A DNA stretch of 38,493 nt from Floccifex porci (GCF_009696175.1 NZ_VUMM01000018.1:1-38493); one strand, 5' to 3'; shown: positions 16,270 through 25,111, numbered from the stretch's first letter. Program-made: numbers and translations. The notes: generated by a model not told the origin, from the sequence alone.

Positions 16270-18492
16270 GTGGCAAAAGCCAGAAAAAAGAAGACTCCCG
16301 CAAAAAAGAATAAAAAAACGCAACAAACAAATATGGGACAAATCCTGTTATTTGTTTGTTTCATTGTTTTATCTATTATCGCTATCTGTCGATTTGGAAT
16401 TGTAGGACAGACATTATACAATATTGTTTGTTTTGTATTTGGAACTTTGAGTATTCCTTTACTGATTCTTTTTATATTTATTTGTGGATGGGCTATCTTC
16501 AAAGATATAAAAGATTTATTTGAAAATCAGTACTGGATTGGGATTCTTTGTATCCTTTGTGCGACTTCTTTATTACTGGGATTGATCGAATTTAAAGGAA
16601 ACAATGCGACACATGGTTTAAATGTTGTATTAAGTCAGTTTGTGGATATATTAAAAGGAGATGCGAAAACATTAAGTGGACTTTTTGGATCTTTACTTCT
16701 GGCTTTATTTGTATCTTTACTGGACTTTAATGGATCCTATTTTATTGTAGTTGTTTTATATCTGATTGGAATTGGATTTTTATCGATTCGCTGGATCAGA
16801 GAATATTTGGAGCAGCCAAAACAGAAACCAGTAAAAATAAAACCAGTTATAAAAAAAGAAGAACCGGTAAAGAGAAAAGAGACTTCCATTTTTCTTGATT
16901 ATGATAAAAAAGAAGAGAAAAAATCTATCTTTTTAGAAGCGGATACAGATATTAAAGTGCCGGAACCAAAAGTGATCAAACCGTTTGAAGAAAAGAAAGA
17001 AGAAAAAGAAGTCAAACACATCGTGGTTTCGTATGATGAAGATTATTCTAATTATGTTCTTCCGAATTTAAAACAGGTACTTTCTCCATACAATCGAAGA
17101 AGCCGTAAAGATGGAAATGTTTCCAATGCGAAAGAACAGGGAGCTTTACTGATCAATATATTGAATCAGTTTGGAGTCAGTGCGACTTTATCCGATATTC
17201 ATATAGGACCAACGGTCACAAAATTTGAAGTGAAACCGGAATTAGGAGTTCGTGTATCAAAGATTGCCAATTTACAGGATGATATTAAAATGGCTTTAGC
17301 GGCCAAAGAAATCCGTATTGAAGCACCCATTCCTGGAAAGAGTGCAGTGGGAATCGAAATTCCCAATGAAATTAAAACCAGTGTGCAGATGATGGAATGT
17401 ATGATGTCCATTCCTTCTTCTCTAAATGATAAGTCATTGTTGTTCTGTTTAGGAAAAGATTTATCGGGAGAAAATATATATGGTAAAATGGATAAAATGC
17501 CGCATTTACTGATTGCTGGAGCAACAGGTTCAGGAAAATCAGTATGTGTTAACAGCATTATCTGTTCTCTATTATTAAGAACAAGACCGGATCAGGTAAA
17601 ACTGATTTTAATTGATCCAAAAAAAGTAGAATTTACACCATATAATGATGTCCCTCATTTACTGGCTCCGGTAATAACCGATGGAGATCTGGCAAACAAC
17701 GCCCTAAAAGTGGTCGTAAAAATGATGGACGATCGTTATGAATTGTTTGGACGATTAGGGGTTCGTAACATTCAGGCTTATAATTCATATTTAATGGAGC
17801 ATCCAGAAGAATCCTTAAAGCCACTTCCATGGATCGTGGTCATTATTGATGAGTTAGCCGATCTGATGCTGGTGGCTGCCAAAGAAGTGGAAGCCAGCAT
17901 TCAAAGAATTACACAGCTGGCCAGAGCGGCTGGAATTCATCTGATTGTAGCAACCCAGCGACCAAGTGTGGATGTCATTACCGGTGTCATCAAAGCCAAT
18001 ATTCCTTCCCGTATTGCTTTTGCGGTATCCAGCAGTGTGGATTCCCGTACAATACTGGATCAGACTGGAGCAGAAAAACTATTAGGAAATGGAGATATGC
18101 TCTATCTTCCAAATGGTCAGACTACGCCAATTCGTGTACAGGGAGTCTTTATTAAAGATGAGGAAGTCAATCGCATTGCCCAGTGCATCAAAGAACAGGC
18201 CAAACCGCATTACGATGATACACTGATTGGTTTGCAGGATTTGCAGATGCAGGGAAATCAGGTTGATATGGAATGCAGCGATCCTATCTATAATGATGTG
18301 AAAAGCTTTGTGATTCAATCGCAGAAAGCCAGTACTTCCCTGATTCAAAGACGATTCTCCATTGGATATTCAAGAGCAGCTCGTTTAATGGATGTACTGG
18401 AAGAAAATGGAATCATAGGACCGGCTCGAGGATCAAAACCAAGAGAAATACTGGTAAAAAACAGTCTGGAAGATCCTATGGATTTAGAATAA
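16270..18492 (+). CDS. DNA translocase SpoIIIE/FtsK
   Basis: About 740 aa septal DNA pump that moves chromosome ends across the closing septum. It has an N-terminal basic tail, four membrane helices (about residues 22-175), a charged linker and a RecA-like motor. Walker A is GATGSGKSV (about 417) and Walker B VVIIDELADLM (about 523). A C-terminal winged-helix gamma domain includes RRFSIGYSRAARLMD (DNA orienting sequence reader). GTG 16270 is preferred because AGGGGTG lies 7 nt upstream; ATG 16264 or GTG 16261 would add 2-3 residues. Its last 17 bp overlap the convergent comK-like gene. SpoIIIE and FtsK cannot be separated here. Confidence 0.94.
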   Translation: MAKARKKKTPAKKNKKTQQTNMGQILLFVCFIVLSIIAICRFGIVGQTLYNIVCFVFGTLSIPLLILFIFICGWAIFKDIKDLFENQYWIGILCILCATSLLLGLIEFKGNNATHGLNVVLSQFVDILKGDAKTLSGLFGSLLLALFVSLLDFNGSYFIVVVLYLIGIGFLSIRWIREYLEQPKQKPVKIKPVIKKEEPVKRKETSIFLDYDKKEEKKSIFLEADTDIKVPEPKVIKPFEEKKEEKEVKHIVVSYDEDYSNYVLPNLKQVLSPYNRRSRKDGNVSNAKEQGALLINILNQFGVSATLSDIHIGPTVTKFEVKPELGVRVSKIANLQDDIKMALAAKEIRIEAPIPGKSAVGIEIPNEIKTSVQMMECMMSIPSSLNDKSLLFCLGKDLSGENIYGKMDKMPHLLIAGATGSGKSVCVNSIICSLLLRTRPDQVKLILIDPKKVEFTPYNDVPHLLAPVITDGDLANNALKVVVKMMDDRYELFGRLGVRNIQAYNSYLMEHPEESLKPLPWIVVIIDELADLMLVAAKEVEASIQRITQLARAAGIHLIVATQRPSVDVITGVIKANIPSRIAFAVSSSVDSRTILDQTGAEKLLGNGDMLYLPNGQTTPIRVQGVFIKDEEVNRIAQCIKEQAKPHYDDTLIGLQDLQMQGNQVDMECSDPIYNDVKSFVIQSQKASTSLIQRRFSIGYSRAARLMDVLEENGIIGPARGSKPREILVKNSLEDPMDLE

Positions 18493-18883
18493 GAAGATAT
18501 CTTTGGATGCGTTGTATCAGAGATTGAATTCGTTTTGGATTTTGACAGGTTAAACATGTATTGTCTTTAAAATGGATGATACATGTTTTTTCTTTATATT
18601 CAATGGATTGGATTTCAAAATAATTGATGTATAGGCAGGAACTGTGATTTGTAGCTTCATTGGGAAAATAGATTTCCTCTTTGGATATGGGAATGGGCAA
18701 ATATTTCTTTTGCGGAATGAAATGCTGGTAACTGGCTTGCCTTCCTTTTAAACTGGATCCATTTAATAGACATTGTTGATTGAAATAAGATTGTAAAGAA
18801 GTGGAATAAATGGATTCAATGCCATCTTCTTTTACTTTACACACAGAACTGGTCATATAATCGTAATATATATAATTCGACAT
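18476..18883 (-). CDS. ComK-like competence transcription factor
   Basis: 135 aa, shorter than B. subtilis ComK (192). The ComK-family core is clear: GSSLKGRQASYQH (about 42-54), PIPISKEEIYFP (about 63-74), then NHSSCLYINYFEIQSIE (about 79-95) in place of the usual NxxCxWI block. Family members bind AT-boxes and activate DNA-uptake genes; whether this one does is unknown. On the minus strand it follows plsY, and its SD (AGGAG, 18895-18891, 7 nt from ATG) is part of the plsY terminator stem. Its 3' end runs 17 bp into spoIIIE. Confidence 0.75.
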   Translation of the reverse strand: MSNYIYYDYMTSSVCKVKEDGIESIYSTSLQSYFNQQCLLNGSSLKGRQASYQHFIPQKKYLPIPISKEEIYFPNEATNHSSCLYINYFEIQSIEYKEKTCIIHFKDNTCLTCQNPKRIQSLIQRIQRYLLILNP

Positions 18884-18919
18884 AAAAAAACTCCTGCTTT
18901 AATTATATAAAACAGAAGT
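18884..18919 (-). terminator. plsY terminator overlapping comK-like SD
   Basis: On the minus strand, ACTTCTGTTTT (18919-18909) pairs with AAAGCAGGAGT (18900-18890) through an 11-bp stem with two G-U pairs, followed by seven T (18890-18884) running up to the comK-like ATG. The SD of that gene lies in the right arm. Confidence 0.8.
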
Positions 18920-18929
18920 GAAATATAAA

Positions 18930-19547
18930 TTACATCCAGGAAATTTTATTTTCGCATCCCTCTTTAATTCGTTTCATATTTTCTTTATGACGATAAATGA
19001 CTAAAAGCGTCATCAGCCAGGAACAGATAATAATGATAATCGGTTCCATTTTTAAAATAAACTGTTCACTTGTGATAAAGATACTGGAATAGAGGGCTCC
19101 ACATATACTGGCAAGAGAAACATATTTAAATAAATATAAAACCAGAAAGAACATTAGAAATGGACCGGCAAAATACCATGGATCCTGAAACACAAAGATA
19201 GCACAGCTTAACAAAAAACCAAAGATGGTACTGACTGCCTTTCCGCCTTTGAAATTGGCAAAAATCGGGTAACAATGTCCAATGCAGCAGGCCAATCCTG
19301 TTAAGATGGCAGCGACTTCCGATACCAGACTGGCTAGACCAAAAGCCAATACAACTTTTAGAACATCGCATACAATAACAGCTATACCAGCTTTCTTTCC
19401 TAAAATACGACCGGCATTGGTTCCTCCTAAATTACCAGAACCACTTTGTCGAATATCGGTTTTATAAAAAACTTTGCCAATGACCAGGGCAAAAGGAATG
19501 GACCCTAATAAATAACCTAAAATTATACTGAATATTATTTTTATCAT
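18930..19547 (-). CDS. plsY: Acyl-phosphate:glycerol-3-phosphate acyltransferase
   Basis: 205 aa polytopic membrane enzyme making lysophosphatidic acid from acyl-phosphate, the first step of phospholipid synthesis. All three PlsY signatures are present: LGSIPFALVIGK near the N-terminus, SGSGNLGGTNAGR (about 36-48) and CIGHCYPIFANFKGGKAVST (about 88-107). ATG 19547 is chosen because GGTGAT lies just upstream on the minus strand; a GTG at 19556 would add three residues but overlaps that site. It is divergent from the AAA+ operon. Confidence 0.96.
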   Translation of the reverse strand: MIKIIFSIILGYLLGSIPFALVIGKVFYKTDIRQSGSGNLGGTNAGRILGKKAGIAVIVCDVLKVVLAFGLASLVSEVAAILTGLACCIGHCYPIFANFKGGKAVSTIFGFLLSCAIFVFQDPWYFAGPFLMFFLVLYLFKYVSLASICGALYSSIFITSEQFILKMEPIIIIICSWLMTLLVIYRHKENMKRIKEGCENKISWM

Positions 19548-19612
19548 GTTTATCACCGTTTATATTTTAACAGATTTTAATAAAAAAGGGAGGTGAATAT
19601 GATAAAATAAAT

Positions 19613-20035
19613 ATGCATATGAAAAAAAATAGACAACAGGAAATAGAAGAACTTCAAAAACGAGTATTTGGTAAAGATCGAAGTGTAAATAAGAGTTTAG
19701 AAGAAATGATTACGGTTCAGAAAGAAATTGAATCGTTTGAAAAAGAACTGAAAAAAGATTTCTCTTTACCAGAAAAAGAAATTCCATTGTATTCCATGCA
19801 GGAATCAATTGATTCTATGAATGTCGCAATCAATCGTGCCAATGTAAATGGAAATTCAGATTCGATTTTAAATACCATCTGTATATATGGACCTCAAGGT
19901 TGTGGAAAACATACACTGGTTGAAAAAATGATTGGCAGTACATGGATCGATGGTTCTTTGTATACAAATAGTGAAGATGAAAAAAATTTAATACAGGATC
20001 TGTATCAGGCTATTTTATCTTCTAAAAAAGGCTGA
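19613..20035 (+). pseudogene. AAA+ ATPase, 5' fragment (interrupted by IS30 element)
   Basis: 140 codons before a stop supplied by the IS end. It contains a charged N-terminal coiled region and a P-loop GPQGCGKHT (93-101), so the intact protein had an N-terminal nucleotide-binding domain before the CbxX-type AAA+ domain encoded after the IS. Removing the IS and one 13-bp repeat rejoins the reading frame exactly (AILSSKKG then IAFENL) into 591 residues. Translation start is unclear: the good SD GGGAGGTG serves an ATG at 19599 that stops after three codons. ATG 19613 or 19619 would then start by reinitiation. Confidence 0.85.
20018..20030. repeat. 13-bp target-site duplication, left copy
   Basis: TCTTCTAAAAAAG directly before the IS left inverted repeat; an identical copy is at 21717-21729. 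Confidence 0.9.
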
Positions 20036-20061
20036 ATTGAAAAAGTAAATTCCACTTTGAA
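20031..20061. repeat. IS30 element left inverted repeat
   Basis: 31 bp, identical to the reverse complement of 21686-21716. Confidence 0.92.
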
Positions 20062-20293
20062 GTGTGTTCAAAACAAAGTTGAACTTAGTCTTACAAATAC
20101 TGTGGTTTTCAGAAGAAAACTGCAGTTTTTTGTTGTGGAATTTACTGAACAAGGTACAATATGTTTAGAGTTGATAGAAAAAAAGGCGCACTGAAAACAA
20201 GTGAAATTTAGAAATTTTTTTAATTGGAATAACTAAATTCCACTTTAGTTATTAGGTAAATCAATGTCTGCCAATGGATGATCAGCTCATTGA

Positions 20294-21577
20294 TTACTTA
20301 AGCAGATACGGTCTTAAAATGACTTTATCTGGCTCAATTTCAATGATTCCGAATTCTCTGAATCTGTTTGCCAATTCAGGATTCATGAATTCAAGATATC
20401 TGAATGGACTCTTTCCTTTCAGATTTTCTTTTGGGAAAGAGTTGATGTGTGAAGAGATAAGATTTGCCTTGGACTGATCCGTAAGCCCAAGCGCATACAG
20501 ATCGGTTTCTTTAGGACAGATATAACGTATCTCTTCGTGATTGTTTTCAAGACTGCCCTTTTGATGGCTGCTCATCGGATCACAATAGAAGAGCCGTGTA
20601 CGTCGTGTTCCGTCTGGTCTGACTTCTATAGCGTCAGCCATTGTAAATTCTGAGCCTCGATCTGTGATAATAATTTCCACCTCTTTGTTGAATAGCTCTT
20701 CTCCAAGAATAGATTCAAGCAGCAAGATACCTTCATACATGTCCTGTGCTGTCTTGGTTTCATGATAAATGATTACCATGAAGGAATAGGATTTGAATTT
20801 GAAGGTTTGCATGAATGGTCCTGTGGTGATGTTATTGTAAACAGTATCCATTTCTACAACATTGGCATTGGGATTTTCCTCAATGTAAGAAATATAGTCC
20901 TTATAGAGTCTGCCATTAAGATGTTTACGGTCCTGACGCTGCTTGTAGACGTTTTTATCTTTACGTTTTGAAGGTTTACGGCCAGCGAATCTGCGAAGAT
21001 CAAGACCGATTACATCGATACCTGCATTCCTGAAGGTGCCGTCTTCAATGTATTTATAAATAGTCTTGGGCGAGATATTGATTTCAGGATGGTTCTGACA
21101 AATAACGTAAGGAGATTGTCCTTGTTTGATTAAAGGGGCAATGATGTTACCGATCCTGATCAGTTCATCTTCAGAAATGTTAATACCTTCACGCGAAGTG
21201 GAAAGAGAATCTTCATACTCTTTCTGTGCAAGATCCGGTTTATACATGAAATGGTTAAAGTGACAGCTCTTAGTGTCAGGGCATCCATTACATGCTCCTG
21301 GAGACCTGTCTCTGTACTTACAATAGAAAGGAACAAAATCAGGACATGACGACGTGCAGTTCCGACCGTGCTTGCATGTTTTATAAACAGCACATTCGAG
21401 TGGAAGATTACATTTCTTGGTAAGCTGCCTGTGAGATAGAATTTCTTTACCAATAGTTGATTTATCCTTACCGAGTGTATCTGCAATAGCCTTTTTGCTT
21501 GAGCGATTACGAATACCAGTTTCAATGATGGATCTTTCTTGCAGGGTAAGGTGCTTATTGGAATTGGATGATGACAT
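20294..21577 (-). CDS. IS30-family transposase
   Basis: 427 aa. N-terminal HTH (HLTLQERSIIETGIRN, about 9-24, then a KAIADTLGKDKSTIGKEI recognition region). A Cys-rich insert follows (C56 to C105, about ten cysteines, possibly zinc-binding). The DDE catalytic core has VEMDTVYNN (D244), IITDRGSEF (D306) and GSLENNHEEIR (E344). SD GAAAGGAG precedes ATG 21577 on the minus strand. The frame is intact with all catalytic acids, so it is expected to be active. Confidence 0.95.
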   Translation of the reverse strand: MSSSNSNKHLTLQERSIIETGIRNRSSKKAIADTLGKDKSTIGKEILSHRQLTKKCNLPLECAVYKTCKHGRNCTSSCPDFVPFYCKYRDRSPGACNGCPDTKSCHFNHFMYKPDLAQKEYEDSLSTSREGINISEDELIRIGNIIAPLIKQGQSPYVICQNHPEINISPKTIYKYIEDGTFRNAGIDVIGLDLRRFAGRKPSKRKDKNVYKQRQDRKHLNGRLYKDYISYIEENPNANVVEMDTVYNNITTGPFMQTFKFKSYSFMVIIYHETKTAQDMYEGILLLESILGEELFNKEVEIIITDRGSEFTMADAIEVRPDGTRRTRLFYCDPMSSHQKGSLENNHEEIRYICPKETDLYALGLTDQSKANLISSHINSFPKENLKGKSPFRYLEFMNPELANRFREFGIIEIEPDKVILRPYLLK

Positions 21578-21685
21578 ATAAATTACTCCTTTCTGTATGG
21601 ATCATCCATTGGTATCTAAATCATCCGTTATTGTAAGAGAAAACGCAAGTTGATATTCGTGGAGACTAAATTCAACTTCGCGCCT

Positions 21686-21716
21686 TTCAAAGTGGAATTT
21701 ACTTTTTCAATTCAGC
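21686..21716. repeat. IS30 element right inverted repeat
   Basis: 31 bp, perfect inverse of the left end. Confidence 0.92.
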
Positions 21717-21729
21717 TCTTCTAAAAAAG
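21717..21729. repeat. 13-bp target-site duplication, right copy
   Basis: Identical to 20018-20030; the ATPase frame continues through it (SSKKG). Confidence 0.9.
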
Positions 21730-23087
21730 GAATCGCATTTGAAAATCTGGATCTGATTCATCCTTCTATTCGAAATAAAATCTATCAGTTCTTTAAAGAA
21801 GGTGTTTATCCTTTAAATAAAAGATATATACAGAATAAAAATCAATTACAGGAAACCAGTTCTTCTTTTGTATCCCAGGCAATTTCAAAAATAGAAGTAA
21901 AATATAAGTATCTAATTTATCTGTCCAATGAATCCAAAGAAAAAATACTGGAAAAGATGGGAAGACAATTTATAGAATCTATAAATGATTTTATTGAATG
22001 TAAACCATTGGATGAAACAGCTATTGATTTGTTGATTGAAGATGAAATCAGTCTATTAAGAAAAAAATATCGTTTTACTTTTGATGAAAGTCTGAAAGAG
22101 TATTATAAGAAACAGTATGATTCAAAACGAAATGCGTACAGTTTAAAAGATACAACGGATGGGATTTCTAAAATATTGAATCAGAAAATCTTACTTTCTA
22201 AAAAAGAAGAGGGTCACATTCATTATGATACAGATTTAAAATTGGATAATGAATTCTTAATAAAGACAACAGAAGAAGAAAATCCTGCATTGATAAAAAT
22301 GCAGAAAGAACTGGATGAAATTGTTGGTCTGGATTCCGTAAAAGAATATGTGAAGTCTTTAGAGAATCTGATTCTGGTTCAAAAACTTAGAGAAAAACAG
22401 GGACTGAAAGTGGATTCCATATCTAAACATATGATTTTTTTAGGAAATCCAGGAACAGGGAAAACAACCGTTGCCAGAATTTTATCCCGTTATCTGCAGG
22501 CTATGGGAGTTTTAAAGAATGGCTATTTGATTGAAGTGACACGACAGGATCTGGTTGGAAAATATGCCGGACATACTGCACCATTGACTCAATCCGTAAT
22601 TGAATCGGCATTGGGTGGTATATTATTCATTGATGAAGCCTATTCTTTACATCGTTCTAAAGAAGATGCCTTTGGTCTAGAATGCATTGATACTTTAGTC
22701 AAAGGAATTGAAGAATATAAAGACCAGTTTATTGTGATCTTAGCGGGATATGAAAAAGAAATGAAAGAGTTTTTATCCAGCAATTCTGGATTGGAATCCC
22801 GTTTTCCAAATGTTGTTCATTTTGAAGATTATACACCTTTACAGCTTGTACAAATATGTCACAGCATTGCCAGAAAGAAAGACTATTATCTGCATGAAGA
22901 ATGCGATGAAGTTTTAAAAGCTTATTTTGAAAAGACAGATTGTTCTGGAAATGGAAGAATGGCTCGAAATTTAGTGGAAAAAGCCATACTTCATCAGGCT
23001 GGACGCATTGTAAAGGAAAATGGAAATTTACAGGAATTGAGAATTTCAGATTTTGAATTAGGGGATGTATATGGCAAGTGTAATTAA
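21717..23087 (+). pseudogene. AAA+ ATPase (CbxX/CfqX, SpoVK type), 3' fragment
   Basis: The rest of the IS-split ATPase. From ATG 21957 it still encodes 376 aa with a whole CbxX-type AAA+ domain: IVGLDSVKEYVKSL, Walker A GNPGTGKTT, Walker B GGILFIDEAYSL, sensor region FIVILAGYEKEM and an arginine-finger segment GLESRFPN. These motifs are intact, so a shortened ATPase could be made if transcription and an internal start exist, but I see no strong SD before ATG 21957. The stop overlaps the xpaC start by 17 bp, which ties the gene to the downstream pair. Confidence 0.88.
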
Positions 23088-23715
23088 GAAGAAAAAAAGA
23101 ATTCCATCAAAAATACCTTATTTTGCCACAGGAATTTATGGAGCTTTCTATTTGATGCAGATGAATTTTACCAGTATAAGGGAATGGATTACTTTAGGAA
23201 TCGGAAGTGTGCTGATTTATTTTATATCCACAAAAATATTCAGAGGTAAACTGGTGGAATATGAAGTGCCGGTACAATATGAAGATATGAGTGTGCAGGA
23301 AATTCTATCAACTGGAAATTTATATATGGATTCTTTTGAAAAGAAAAGAAGAAAGGTACAGAATTATGAAGTTCGTTTAAATATACGAAATATCATTCAT
23401 GTATCCAATCAGATATTAGAAGAAGTACGAAACGATCCATCGGATGTTAAGAAAATCAGAAAGTTTATTACGTATTATTTACCAACTATTGATAAAGTAT
23501 TGAATTCATATGTGGATATGGAAAAAGTAGCACAGACTCCACAGATTATTGAATCAAAAAAGAAAATTGAAGAGTTATTAAAGACGGTTGAAAAAGCATT
23601 TTTGTCTTTGTATGATTCTTTATTTGAAAATGAAACTTTGGATCTGATGACAGATATTTCGGTTTTGGAAAAAGTGATTGAACAGGAAGGATTAACAGAA
23701 AAACAGGTGTTATAG
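23071..23715 (+). CDS. XpaC-like membrane protein
   Basis: 214 aa. Two hydrophobic segments near the N-terminus (about 14-55), then a charged alpha-helical domain with RNIIHVSNQILEEVRN and a YLPTIDKVLNSYVDME stretch. This is the pattern of the XpaC family (named for 5-bromo-4-chloroindolyl phosphate hydrolysis). Biochemical role is poorly defined. It is commonly encoded beside telA, as here, with a 3-bp gap. ATG 23071 is preferred (AGGGGA about 6 nt upstream); 23065 is in frame. It overlaps the end of the AAA+ gene. Confidence 0.8.
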   Translation: MASVIKKKKRIPSKIPYFATGIYGAFYLMQMNFTSIREWITLGIGSVLIYFISTKIFRGKLVEYEVPVQYEDMSVQEILSTGNLYMDSFEKKRRKVQNYEVRLNIRNIIHVSNQILEEVRNDPSDVKKIRKFITYYLPTIDKVLNSYVDMEKVAQTPQIIESKKKIEELLKTVEKAFLSLYDSLFENETLDLMTDISVLEKVIEQEGLTEKQVL

Positions 23716-23718
23716 GTT

Positions 23719-24843
23719 ATGGCAGAAGAGAAAATCGTATTAACATTAAATGAAGAAGTGGAAGAAGAAAAGAAAGTGGAAATGCCAGAAATACCACAGA
23801 ATTCATATTCAGAAGAAGACATTTTAACAGAAGAACAGAAAAAACAGGTAGATGAATTTGTGAAACAGATTGATTTAACACAATCCAATGTGGTTTTACA
23901 ATATGGAAGTGCAGCACAAAGAAAGATTGCGAATTTTTCGGATAATACATTGCAGAGTGTAAAGACAAAAGATTTAGGGGAAACCGGTGAAATGTTGTCC
24001 GATCTGATTGTTGAATTAAAAGGATTTGATGCGATTGAAACAGAACAGAAAGGGATTGCAGCTTTCTTTAAGAAACAATCCAATAAAGCCAGTGCTTTAA
24101 AATCAAAATACGATGCAGCTGAAAAAAATGTAGATCGAATTGTACATTCTTTGGAAGATCATCAGATTCAGCTGATGAAAGATATTGAACTATTGGATCA
24201 GCTGTATGAAAAAAATATGACCAATTTTAAAGAATTGACGATGTATATTTTAGCTGGTAAGAAAAAATTAAAAGAAGTACGTGAGAATGAACTTCCTGTA
24301 TTAATTGAAAAAGCACAGCGTTCTGGATTGGCAGAAGATTCTCAGAAAGCCAATGATCTGGCTGGTTTGTGTGAACGATTTGAAAAGAAAATTTATGACT
24401 TGGAACTGACTAGAAATGTAGCTTTACAAATGGGACCTCAGATTCGTCTGGTTCAGAACAATGATACATTGATGACCGAAAAAATTCAGTCTACCATTGT
24501 CAATACGATTCTTTTATGGAAATCCCAAATGGTCATTGCCTTAGGTCTTCATCATTCCCAGCAGGCAATTAAAGCACAGCAGGCCGTGGATGAAATGACA
24601 AATTCATTATTAAGAAAGAATGCGGATACTTTAAAACAGGCAACTATAGAAGTGGCTAGAGAAAGTGAAAAAGGCATTGTGGATATTGAAACGCTAAAAC
24701 ATACAAACAGTCAGCTGATTTCAACTTTGGATGAAGTGGTTAAGATTCAGGACGAAGGTCGACAGAAACGACAGGAAGCAGAAATGGAACTGGCTCGTAT
24801 TGAGGCGGAATTAAAGAATAAATTATTAGAAATCCACAAGTAA
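23719..24843 (+). CDS. telA: TelA-family toxic-anion resistance protein
   Basis: 374 aa, mostly helical and coiled coil, soluble, the normal TelA length. Family hallmarks are an acidic N-terminus, IDLTQSNVVLQYGSAAQRKIANFSD (split at about 54-78), DLIVELKGFD (about 94-103) and a long C-terminal helix ending LEIHK. Members are linked to tellurite and cell-envelope stress resistance; the mechanism is not settled. It is the last gene of the AAA+-xpaC-telA operon. No clear terminator is visible before the lysS promoter, which begins 3 bp after the stop. Confidence 0.9.
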   Translation: MAEEKIVLTLNEEVEEEKKVEMPEIPQNSYSEEDILTEEQKKQVDEFVKQIDLTQSNVVLQYGSAAQRKIANFSDNTLQSVKTKDLGETGEMLSDLIVELKGFDAIETEQKGIAAFFKKQSNKASALKSKYDAAEKNVDRIVHSLEDHQIQLMKDIELLDQLYEKNMTNFKELTMYILAGKKKLKEVRENELPVLIEKAQRSGLAEDSQKANDLAGLCERFEKKIYDLELTRNVALQMGPQIRLVQNNDTLMTEKIQSTIVNTILLWKSQMVIALGLHHSQQAIKAQQAVDEMTNSLLRKNADTLKQATIEVARESEKGIVDIETLKHTNSQLISTLDEVVKIQDEGRQKRQEAEMELARIEAELKNKLLEIHK

Positions 24844-24845
24844 TA

Positions 24846-24874
24846 TTGACAAATAGATAAGAATTGTTTACGAT
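24846..24874 (+). promoter_or_regulatory. Promoter of T-box/lysS
   Basis: Perfect -35 TTGACA (24846-24851), 17-bp spacer, -10 TACGAT (24869-24874), directly after telA. Confidence 0.87.
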
Positions 24875-24879
24875 ACTAA

Positions 24880-25104
24880 GGCAAAGGCTATGAAGAGGAC
24901 GAGTAACTGAATACGGATGCATAGAGAGATTCTGGAAGGTGTAAAGAATCGTGAGGGTTCAGCGAATAAAAACTTGGAGCTGTATGTAATTCCTGCATTA
25001 AAGGAAGCACTGTTAGTTGACAGTGACAGAGGTCTTTTAAAGTGATTTAAAAGATAAATTAGGGTGGTAACACGGCATTCGTCCCTATGGATGGATGCCT
25101 TTTT
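24880..25104 (+). promoter_or_regulatory. T-box leader (lysine-specific) controlling lysS
   Basis: A tRNA-sensing leader RNA. The T-box AGGGTGGTAACACGG (25061-25075) begins the antiterminator AGGG...CCCT (25061-25086). The competing terminator is GGCATTCGTCC / GGATGGATGCC (25074-25084, 25089-25099) plus T-run. Stem I landmarks are visible (AGAGAG near 24922, GGAAGGTG near 24936). The specifier position before ACTTGGAG reads AAA (24969-24971), a Lys codon, consistent with the downstream gene. Uncharged tRNA-Lys should favour read-through. Confidence 0.93.
25074..25104 (+). terminator. Regulated terminator of the lysS T-box
   Basis: An 11-bp stem with two G-U pairs, 4-nt loop, six T. Its left arm overlaps the antiterminator. 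Confidence 0.9.
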
Positions 25105-25111
25105 TATTTGA

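Larger units (their letters stand above)
20031..21716 (-). mobile_element. Complete IS30-family insertion sequence (1686 bp)
   Basis: Bounded by perfect 31-bp inverted repeats (20031-20061 and 21686-21716; outer bases GCTGAATTGAAAAAG). A second imperfect block, AAGTTGAA(C/T)TTAGTCT, lies further in on each side. It carries one minus-strand transposase gene and a hairpin with T-run near the left end (about 20099-20132). It is flanked by a 13-bp direct repeat and interrupts an AAA+ ATPase gene. Intact ends and ORF suggest a recent, possibly still mobile copy. Confidence 0.94.

Noticed and set aside
20762-20971. Plus-strand ORFs inside the IS30 element
   Set aside because: Antisense shadows of the transposase gene.
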